From an uncultured Chloroflexota bacterium (GTDB lineage: Bacteria; Chloroflexota; Dehalococcoidia; SAR202; UBA11138): a stretch of 7,643 nucleotides of DNA. The stretch lies in NCBI GenBank assembly GCA_913046025.1, contig CAJWRP010000092.1, positions 1 to 7,643 of the forward strand. The letters are read 5' to 3'. Position numbers and translations under genes: made by a program. Positions 1-4,563 of the stretch are shown piece by piece (within the stretch, counting starts at the first letter, position 1; each line of letters opens with the position of its first letter). The notes under the pieces were generated by a model, which made no database searches, had not been told where the DNA came from, and saw only the letters and a program-made list of their open reading frames with translations.

Positions 1-396
1 ATCGCCAGGTGTACCCCATTTCCCAGCCCATTCTCCATCATTGGTAAAGATCGAGATTCTGTTTAGCCACTCGTCGGCAACATAGACGTTGCCCTCTGAG
101 TCAAGCGCGACGGATGTGGGCCACATGAAGCTGCCATCAGGACTACTGGCATCGGCATTTTCCGGAGGAACCTTGTGACCGAATTCTCTTATAAATTCCT
201 CTTCTACTGTAAGCACGGTAACTCGCTTGCACGGGAAAAACACAGGTGTCTCTGAGCCGCGGCTTAACACATATAACAGGTTTTCTTCGTCTCGGGTTAT
301 TGCCACCGGATAGAAGAATCCATCTCCACCTCGGGCTTCTTGTCGTCCAATGGTATGGCTATATTGGAAAGTTATAGGTGCGGTCTTAGAAACCAT
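1..396 (-). CDS. NHL-repeat beta-propeller protein, C-terminus beyond window edge
   Basis: Reading from the ATG at 396-394, 132 codons are open to the window edge, so this is the N-terminal part of a longer protein. It lacks any signal peptide: the protein begins directly with a strand-like stretch. A first propeller blade lies around residues 27-65. A clear NHL blade follows, with the WPTSVALDSEGNVYVADEW core starting near W92, then N-R-I-S-I-F and the closing K-W-G-T. The N-terminus aligns with the plus-strand NHL protein at 6078-7097 (shared F-W-P-T-x-x-A-L-D-S pattern), so the two are paralogues. NHL propellers generally act as binding scaffolds; no catalytic role can be claimed. It is the third gene of the minus-strand triad, 72 bases after the DUF1501 stop. 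The Shine-Dalgarno (GGGG eight to five bases before ATG) is weak. Gene identity is confident; its full length is unknown. Confidence 0.85.
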   Translation of the reverse strand, partial: MVSKTAPITFQYSHTIGRQEARGGDGFFYPVAITRDEENLLYVLSRGSETPVFFPCKRVTVLTVEEEFIREFGHKVPPENADASSPDGSFMWPTSVALDSEGNVYVADEWLNRISIFTNDGEWAGKWGTPGD

Positions 397-449
397 TTTT
401 GCCCCAAATCTTTGTATTACTCACTGGGTGATTTTATTCTGGCTATTGG

Positions 450-455
450 ATTATA
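450..455 (-). promoter_or_regulatory. Possible internal -10 element before the left NHL gene
   Basis: The minus strand reads TATAAT, a perfect sigma70 -10 hexamer, in the 72-base gap between the DUF1501 stop and the NHL start. No convincing -35 hexamer lies 16-18 bases upstream, so this may be chance in an AT-rich gap. If real, it would let the NHL gene be transcribed apart from the rest of the triad. Confidence 0.25.
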
Positions 456-468
456 GTGAATTACAGTG

Positions 469-1605
469 TCACTTGATGAGGTCGAACTGTTCGTAAGTTC
501 CGTTGAGAATCGACTTGGAATCCAGGCCCATCCATTTTTCGAGCAGGGTAGCGTAGGTGCCTCGGAAATCGTTGTTCCATTGCAGGTCGCCCTCGTCCAG
601 CTTACTCGGCTCCAGAGAAGGGTATTCTCCATAGAGACCACCCTTCACGCTATCTCCAATTACAAAGGCAACGCTGCCCGAGCCATGGTCCGTTCCAGAG
701 CCGTTCTCCTTGACTCGCCGGCCGAACTCGCTAAACATCAAGATAACTACTTCCTCGTTGGCGTGGTGCTCCTTCAGGTCCTCGTAGAAGTCGCTTACGG
801 CGTTGGATACCTCAGACCACAGTTTGGCGAATGAGGTTGGTTGGTTGGCGTGGGTATCGAAGGCGCCAGGATTAAGTGAGGTGTAAAAGACCCTGGTTCC
901 AAAATCCGATAGATGAACCTGAGCAATGTTCTTCACCCACTGAGAAAATAGGTCGCCTGCGTACTCTACTGAGGAGGAGTATTGCTGAGGAGCAGTGCTG
1001 AGAATGTCGGCCCCTTTCAAAGCGTCGAGTCCGGTTTGGGACAAGTAGTCGTTGACTGGGCCGGTCCCGATTGCTTGAGAGTACATATTGGAAAAGATTT
1101 CCAAAGCTTCTATCCTCTGGTCTTTTCCTTTGATTCCAGTCAAAACACCGTAGGTCTCGAGATTGCCTACAGAAGCTACCGAAACCCCAGTGGCAGCCAA
1201 GGCCCTGGGAAGACCACGCCCGAAATTAACCGCCGTTAGCACGTTTTCTCCACGGGGGTCCAATTCGCGGATTACCTGACCCAACCACCCATTCGTTACC
1301 ATTTTATCTGGCTCGGCAGTGTGCCAAATGTCCATAGAGCGGAAGTGAGAGCGGATAGGCTTGGGATAACCGATGCCTTGAATGACAGCAACTTTACCCT
1401 GATCGTACAAGTCCTTAACAGGTGCCATGGCAGGATGGAACCCGACCTTATCATCGATGGCCAGGACTTGTTCCGGCTCAACCCTCAAAACGGGGCGGTT
1501 GTCAATATACAGGGGATCGGCGTACGGAATAATGGTGTTTAGGGCGTCGTAGGCCCCGGACATTTGTAGAACCACCAACACCGTGTCTTTTTTTTCGGTT
1601 GTCAT
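469..1605 (-). CDS. DUF1501 family protein (alkaline-phosphatase-like superfamily), no signal peptide
   Basis: A 378-residue DUF1501 protein. Recognisable family blocks, in order, are: S-G-A-Y-D-A-L-N at 16-23, the R-S-H-F-R-S block at 85-90 followed by M-D-I-W-H, G-A-F-D-T-H at 247-252, F-S-E-F-G-R-R at 291-297, G-T-D-H-G at 304-308 and D-F-R near 346. In the alkaline-phosphatase-like fold, Asp/His clusters of this kind bind metal, so D20, D250, H252, D306 and H307 are candidate ligands and S86 a candidate nucleophile; that assignment is inference. Family members usually carry a Tat signal; this one begins at once with the first beta strand. The start is set at the ATG at 1605, because a TTG five codons upstream would place the Shine-Dalgarno inside the gene. 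The middle gene of its triad, it lies 80 bases after DUF1800. Its true substrate is unknown. Confidence 0.92.
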   Translation of the reverse strand: MTTEKKDTVLVVLQMSGAYDALNTIIPYADPLYIDNRPVLRVEPEQVLAIDDKVGFHPAMAPVKDLYDQGKVAVIQGIGYPKPIRSHFRSMDIWHTAEPDKMVTNGWLGQVIRELDPRGENVLTAVNFGRGLPRALAATGVSVASVGNLETYGVLTGIKGKDQRIEALEIFSNMYSQAIGTGPVNDYLSQTGLDALKGADILSTAPQQYSSSVEYAGDLFSQWVKNIAQVHLSDFGTRVFYTSLNPGAFDTHANQPTSFAKLWSEVSNAVSDFYEDLKEHHANEEVVILMFSEFGRRVKENGSGTDHGSGSVAFVIGDSVKGGLYGEYPSLEPSKLDEGDLQWNNDFRGTYATLLEKWMGLDSKSILNGTYEQFDLIK

Positions 1606-1610
1606 GAATA

Positions 1611-1618
1611 TCTCCTCC
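1611..1618 (-). promoter_or_regulatory. Ribosome binding site that fixes the DUF1501 start
   Basis: The minus strand reads GGAGGAGA five bases before the ATG at 1605-1603. This strong site argues against the in-frame TTG at 1620, which would read through the site itself. Confidence 0.8.
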
Positions 1619-1685
1619 AAGGTCTGGCATAGTCTGAGACTTTGCCATTCAATGTCGTCACGGAAGGTCCAAGTTTCCGAAGTGA

Positions 1686-3089
1686 TCAGGCATAAATATA
1701 CTCTTTGGCAGCTACTATCAACTGCAGAATGTGTCCGACCTGCTGAGGGAATTTCTCAGAACCTTTTCTCAACTCCCCCCACTTGCTAACCTGATCTACT
1801 AAAGTGCTGCGAGTCTCATCGGCCAATTCATAATGCCCTAGACTCCGAAGGCAGCCATCCACCAGGCCTTCGGGCGAGATAATAGCGCCATCTGAACCAA
1901 GAGATTCAATTATGTCTTGTACACCAGGTTGGTTTGCGTTGCCCACGTAGTCACCAATAAAATTGATACGCTGAACGAGAGTACCGCCGTCAATCCACTC
2001 TTTGCCTGTATGCCAGCCTTCGACGGAAGGTGGGTTAAAAGGCTCCTGGCCCATGTGCTTCATTTCGTCGAATATAGGCTCAAATCCTGGCTTTGGTGAT
2101 GTCCATTCACCAACCAAGCGCATAGTGCCCACCACGGTCTCAATCGGACTTTTCACCTTTGAAAAACGAGAATTCTTAAAGGCATCGGAGTTAAACAAAA
2201 CCCTCAGCATGGAACGAAGGTCGTAACCAGACCGGAAGTACTCATCTTCCAGCATTTTTATGGTCTCCGGGTCCCGTGGCGAGGTGTCCATCCAGGACGG
2301 CACTTGTCCGTCGTCTGCAACGAAATAATTGTACAAATGACGTGAGAGGAATCGGGCCGTTGCCGGCTGTTTAACGATGATGTCCACTATGTCTTCGCCA
2401 TTGAAGCGTCCAGTTTCACCGAGGAAGGTCTTCACATCATCATCATGGTCGTCGGGATTAAAGATGAACTGTGCTGCATAACGGCCATAGGGTTGGGCAG
2501 GGATGGCGTTGGTTATTGTCCAGCCGGTGAAAGCCCGAGAGCATTCCTTCACGTCATCCTCTGTATAGTTGAACTGTCCGTCCATACCCACACCCATGGA
2601 GAAAAGCTCCAGCAACTCGCGTCCGTAGTTCTCGTTGATCGCGCCTTTATGGTTGAGACAGTTATCCAGGAAAAATACCATAGCGGGATCCTTGGAAATC
2701 TCGATCAACAGGTCCCTGAAGCTTCCCATCCCGCAGCGGCGAAACATCTCCAATTCTACATAGGATGTGATGTAGCTTTGCGTCTTGCTGTCAGCGGTGC
2801 AGAGGATACCGTGCCAGAAGAGAACCATCTTCTCTTCCAACTGGCTCTTGGAATTTATCATTCGCCACATAAAATATTCCGGTACGCCGCGAACGAAATG
2901 GTTCCATTCGATAAAGTAACGTTCCGCCAGGTCCAGATCCAGACCGTTTGGGTGATCCTCAGGATTAAGGAGTTCCTCAACCGTTGTCTCAAATCCCTTT
3001 TCCGCCCGGGCTTTCAGTTCACTGTACTGCGCCCCAAACCCGGCGCGCCTCATCAGATGAGCCATTAAAGCGATATCCTTATCTGACAT
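1686..3089 (-). CDS. DUF1800 family protein, no signal peptide
   Basis: A 467-residue member of the DUF1800 family, whose biochemical role is not established. Family hallmarks in order: A-H-L-M-R-R-A-G-F-G at 10-19, L-F-W-H-G with H93, N-E-N-Y-G-R-E-L-L-E-L-F from N152 with S-M-G-V-G after it, T-E-D-D-V-K-E-C-S-R-A-F-T-G-W, the D-D-H-D-D-D-V-K-T-F-L-G block, and M-G-Q-E-P-F-N-P-P-S-V-E-G-W late in the protein. The length is normal for the conserved core. There is no N-terminal hydrophobic segment, so it should stay in the cytoplasm unless carried out by a partner. The ATG at 3089 follows GAGGAG at good spacing. It leads the minus-strand triad and is paralogous to the plus-strand gene at 4564-6018, with about half or more residues shared by eye. 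It is often adjacent to DUF1501 genes in other bacteria, as here. Confidence 0.93.
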   Translation of the reverse strand: MSDKDIALMAHLMRRAGFGAQYSELKARAEKGFETTVEELLNPEDHPNGLDLDLAERYFIEWNHFVRGVPEYFMWRMINSKSQLEEKMVLFWHGILCTADSKTQSYITSYVELEMFRRCGMGSFRDLLIEISKDPAMVFFLDNCLNHKGAINENYGRELLELFSMGVGMDGQFNYTEDDVKECSRAFTGWTITNAIPAQPYGRYAAQFIFNPDDHDDDVKTFLGETGRFNGEDIVDIIVKQPATARFLSRHLYNYFVADDGQVPSWMDTSPRDPETIKMLEDEYFRSGYDLRSMLRVLFNSDAFKNSRFSKVKSPIETVVGTMRLVGEWTSPKPGFEPIFDEMKHMGQEPFNPPSVEGWHTGKEWIDGGTLVQRINFIGDYVGNANQPGVQDIIESLGSDGAIISPEGLVDGCLRSLGHYELADETRSTLVDQVSKWGELRKGSEKFPQQVGHILQLIVAAKEYIYA

Positions 3090-3131
3090 GTGTCCTTCTC
3101 CTCAGGTTGACCAGCCCAATAGTTGGCATGA

Positions 3132-3140
3132 AGTATAGCA
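3132..3140 (-). promoter_or_regulatory. Extended -10 promoter for the left triad
   Basis: On the minus strand TGCTATACT matches an extended -10 (TG, one base, then TATACT against TATAAT). The -35 region is poor, which extended -10 promoters tolerate. Initiation would fall near 3125, giving a leader of about 35 bases that carries the DUF1800 ribosome binding site. Confidence 0.5.
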
Positions 3141-3204
3141 TTACCAAATAACTTCAACTTTGCATTTGAACTCCAGACTAAGCGGACCTCTCCTAAAGGC
3201 CATT

Positions 3205-3439
3205 ATGTCCGGCGTCGGCAGTGAAGCTAAACCACCAATAGTGCAGTGCGGTCGCATAACCTTCCTTGGGTTGGAAAATAGATTTGCTGAGGATTACGAG
3301 CCGTTTTAAAGAGGATAGGGGAAGTCGTTCATTGGTGGAAATTGATCCAGACGTTGGCTACGAACACAGGATAGCTTGGAACGAAATATGCGAGGACATT
3401 TAGATTGGGTATCCTAATGGGTTCAAAGAAAAGAAGTAG
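3205..3439 (+). pseudogene. Decayed small gene, unrecognised, broken by a frameshift and a stop
   Basis: An ATG at 3205 opens 34 codons that stop at TAA 3307-3309. The neighbouring frame is open from 3260 to TAG at 3401-3403 and again to TAG at 3437-3439. Dropping one T from the TTTT run at 3304-3307 would join them into a continuous 65-residue protein; reading through the first TAG would add 11 more residues, ending N-G-F-K-E-K-K. The joined sequence looks protein-like: E-N-R-F-A-E-D-Y-E-P-F, then K-E-D-R-G-S, then V-E-I-D-P-D-V-G-Y-E-H-R. I do not recognise a family. The last stop sits exactly at the base of the 3436-3464 hairpin terminator, as expected for a real gene end. It may equally be a short live ORF or chance coding potential; no good Shine-Dalgarno precedes the ATG (AAAGG only). 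Confidence 0.33.
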
Positions 3440-3468
3440 GGCCTAGCGAAATGCTAGGCCCTACTTTT
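3431..3468. terminator. Strong bidirectional intrinsic terminator
   Basis: A perfect 12-base-pair GC-rich stem (arms 3436-3447 and 3453-3464, core GTAGGGCCTAGC) closes a five-base loop GAAAT. TTTT follows on the plus strand, and the minus strand reads TTCTTTTCTTTG after the stem, so it can end transcription in both directions. In the plus direction it abuts the decayed gene. In the minus direction it lies 33 bases after the stop of the VOC-like fragment and would also stop transcripts from the tRNA-Pro promoter before they reach the left triad. Confidence 0.88.
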
Positions 3469-3497
3469 GCCAAGTCGTATTGATTTGAGTAGGCGTG

Positions 3498-3584
3498 TCA
3501 CGCACTGTGAAGGCTTGGCGAGTCTACTTCAATCATACCATATGGGTCTGCTAAGTATTTGCCATGGACCCATCTAATGTCCTG
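3498..3584 (-). pseudogene. C-terminal remnant of a VOC/glyoxalase-like gene beside tRNA-Pro
   Basis: The minus strand is open for 28 codons between a TAA at 3587-3585 and the TGA at 3500-3498. The peptide contains H-G-K-Y-L-A-D-P-Y-G-M-I-E-V-D-S-P. The D-P-x-G-x-x-I-E pattern followed by a hydrophobic residue is the typical final beta strand of vicinal-oxygen-chelate (glyoxalase/dioxygenase/bleomycin-resistance) domains, where the Glu is a metal ligand. Nothing upstream continues it: the frame is closed within 15 bases of the tRNA-Pro 3' end. So it is either a gene tail left after recombination or deletion at the tRNA, or chance. The terminator starting 33 bases after its stop, with a U-rich tail in this direction, suits a former gene end. 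There is no start codon and no function is expected. Confidence 0.5.
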
Positions 3585-3599
3585 TTAATTGCAGGATGA

Positions 3600-3675
3600 T
3601 GGTCGGGGTGACTGGATTCGAACCAGCGACCTCCACGTCCCGAACGTGGCGCGCTACCGACTGCGCTACACCCCG
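3600..3675 (-). tRNA. tRNA-Pro (anticodon CGG), CCA encoded
   Basis: Full cloverleaf on the minus strand. The acceptor stem CGGGGTG pairs with CACCCCG. T8-A9 follow, then a D stem GCGC/GCGC. The anticodon stem CCACG/CGTGG closes a loop TTCGGGA, giving anticodon CGG, which reads the proline codon CCG. A five-base variable region AGGTC and a T arm with TTCGAAT follow; the T stem has one G-U pair. Discriminator A lies at 3603 and the CCA end (3602-3600) is encoded in the DNA. Total length is 76 with CCA. Confidence 0.97.
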
Positions 3676-3699
3676 ACAAAAGTGCCCGACTCGGTCTGA

Positions 3700-3728
3700 A
3701 TTGTAGCCTGCGTCACATCTAAGGGCAA
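3700..3728 (-). promoter_or_regulatory. Sigma70-type promoter of tRNA-Pro
   Basis: The minus strand has TTGCCC (3728-3723), exactly 17 bases of spacer, then TACAAT (3705-3700), five of six matches to the -10 consensus. Initiation about seven bases later leaves a 5' leader of roughly 18 bases for RNase P to remove. It starts 47 bases past the receiver-like gene's stop, so the tRNA does not depend on that gene's transcript. Confidence 0.7.
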
Positions 3729-3775
3729 GGCATATGACCATGCCAACTTGCGTCCTTATCACAAGGGACCTTAAT

Positions 3776-4102
3776 CTAATCAGGCCGGGAACGGTCCACT
3801 TCCTTAAAAGCTTGCTTCAGCTGGTTGACCACAGAGGCCGGGCTTTCAAGAATCACTGCTGCTGTAAAGGGCTCTTTGACTTGGACCGTCCGCAACAGAT
3901 AGTGACGGTCTCCGAGGGGCACCCGGTGGTCAATCACCAGAGCGTCGTAGGCGGAGTTACCGGCCAAATCCAGTGCCGTTATGCTACTCAAGGTAGTCGT
4001 AACGATATAGCCATCGCCTTCGAGAATTCGGGTAACCCTGTCGGCCCTCTCCTGCTCTTCTCCCACCAGAAGTATGCGGCGCACTGTGTCTCTTGTTATC
4101 AC
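3776..4102 (-). CDS. Truncated, degenerate response-regulator receiver-like protein
   Basis: Numbered from GTG 4102 (108 residues), the protein shows receiver-domain order. It has strand one I-L-L-V at 10-13, a helix, then Y-D-A-L-V-I-D-H-R-V-P with D58 in the phospho-acceptor place and the usual Pro four residues on, then A-V-I-L-E-S in strand four. The acidic pocket, normally Asp-Asp, is G14-E15-E16, and the switch Thr/Ser is E86 (S87 next to it). The chain stops after helix four, so strand five with the conserved Lys is absent. A CheY-like domain needs about 120 residues. It may be an atypical non-phosphorylated receiver, a decaying gene, or a domain cut by rearrangement. Start is uncertain: GTG 4102 has GGAG ten bases before it, while GTG 4177 extends the frame but lacks a ribosome site. 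There is no output domain and no kinase nearby. Confidence 0.6.
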   Translation of the reverse strand: MITRDTVRRILLVGEEQERADRVTRILEGDGYIVTTTLSSITALDLAGNSAYDALVIDHRVPLGDRHYLLRTVQVKEPFTAAVILESPASVVNQLKQAFKEVDRSRPD

Positions 4103-4204
4103 GTTTTCTGGACTCCACACTAAAAGCGTAAATCTACCCTTAATCTGCAATTGGCTGTTTTGCGAAATATCGCACACCGCACGATTAAAAGCTACAGTTT
4201 GCGT

Positions 4205-4281
4205 CAGCAGCTATCTACAGATTTTGAACTATAGGGGGTGGCCTGTTTATGAGATTGTAGGGCGAATTCGCATAGCTGCTG
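4205..4281. repeat. Nested inverted repeats (10-base arms, 57-base interior)
   Basis: CAGCAGCTAT at 4205-4214 is exactly repeated in inverse as ATAGCTGCTG at 4272-4281. Directly inside, CTACA (4215-4219) pairs with TGTAG (4256-4260). The right side also holds the perfect palindrome GCGAATTCGC at 4262-4271, between the two nested arms. Together they could fold as a branched hairpin in RNA or act as paired protein sites on DNA. No T-tract follows, so it is not a terminator. Confidence 0.55.
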
Positions 4282-4321
4282 GAACAGTTGATGTGCTTTC
4301 TTGAATGTCATTGTCATGATG

Positions 4322-4355
4322 TTAATCGAATGCATATCGGGGTATCGACGATTAA
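4322..4355. repeat. Inverted repeat TTAATCG/CGATTAA
   Basis: Seven-base arms at 4322-4328 and 4349-4355 flank 20 bases that contain two further ATCG motifs. The centre-to-centre spacing is near three helical turns, so two half-sites would lie on one face of the DNA. It may be a regulator site; chance cannot be excluded in AT-rich DNA. Confidence 0.35.
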
Positions 4356-4397
4356 TCTGAAGTGTTGAATAATTGCATTAGGAATTCGGTGGTGAAC

Positions 4398-4420
4398 ACA
4401 ATTAGAATGCTTCTAATTGT
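4398..4420. promoter_or_regulatory. Perfect palindromic operator candidate
   Basis: ACAATTAGAA (4398-4407), spacer TGC, then its exact inverse TTCTAATTGT (4411-4420). It ends two bases before the -35 hexamer at 4423, the classical position for an activator or an upstream-overlapping repressor dimer. The AT-rich arms and lack of a U-run argue against a terminator. The regulator is unknown; the receiver-like protein has no DNA-binding domain. Confidence 0.6.
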
Positions 4421-4422
4421 TC

Positions 4423-4451
4423 TTGACTGGTGTAGCCTCCATTGATAGACT
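4423..4451 (+). promoter_or_regulatory. Sigma70-type promoter of the right triad
   Basis: TTGACT (4423-4428, five of six), a 17-base spacer, and TAGACT (4446-4451, four of six). Initiation would be near 4458, leaving a leader of about 105 bases before the DUF1800 start. This leader could hold control elements, including the short frame at 4474-4533. Confidence 0.6.
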
Positions 4452-4473
4452 TTGGAGCACCGTGAGGCTGCGG

Positions 4474-4533
4474 ATGAAACTTCTATCGGGACCGTTTAGA
4501 CGACCTTTGTGGCGACTCGATTTTAACAAATAA
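4474..4533 (+). CDS. Possible 19-residue leader peptide
   Basis: ATG at 4474 follows GAGG with a six-base gap, a better ribosome site than chance would often give. It opens 19 codons ending at TAA 4531-4533, all within the predicted leader of the right triad and 30 bases before the DUF1800 start. The peptide M-K-L-L-S-G-P-F-R-R-P-L-W-R-L is Arg-rich with one Trp, but shows no run of one amino acid and no attenuator hairpin is visible. It could be a chance frame or a translational leader. Confidence 0.22.
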   Translation: MKLLSGPFRRPLWRLDFNK

Positions 4534-4563
4534 CGATATTTATTTCGATTCAGGAGGTAGGGC

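Larger units (their letters stand above)
4103..4563. other. Regulatory intergenic region between receiver-like gene and right triad
   Basis: No convincing gene was found here. On the minus strand the receiver frame stays open to GTG 4177, and a separate 37-43 codon frame (start 4317 or 4335, stop at 4204) has no ribosome site. The stretch is AT-richer than the flanking genes and dense in inverted repeats, given as separate entries, with a promoter at 4423-4451. It is the divergent control region for the receiver-like gene and the right triad. Confidence 0.6.

Noticed and set aside
1606..1685. Small hairpins in the gap between left DUF1800 and DUF1501
   Set aside because: The stems are only four or five base pairs (CGGAA/TTCCG and AGTC/GACT), within chance expectation.
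2445..3068. 207-codon plus-strand frame inside the left DUF1800 gene
   Set aside because: Antisense shadow of conserved DUF1800 coding sequence, with no recognisable protein pattern.
3542..3573. Seven-base inverted repeat ATGGGTC/GACCCAT after the tRNA
   Set aside because: The 18-base loop and lack of a T-tract make a terminator unlikely, and it overlaps the VOC-like codons.
3734..4123. 129-codon plus-strand frame opposite the receiver-like gene
   Set aside because: Its opposite strand reads as a receiver domain in the correct strand order, while this frame gives a Cys/His-scattered sequence without any family pattern.
4204..4335. 37-43 codon minus-strand frame upstream of the receiver-like gene
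   Set aside because: The first half could form an amphipathic helix, but no Shine-Dalgarno precedes either ATG and the inverted repeats explain part of the sequence.
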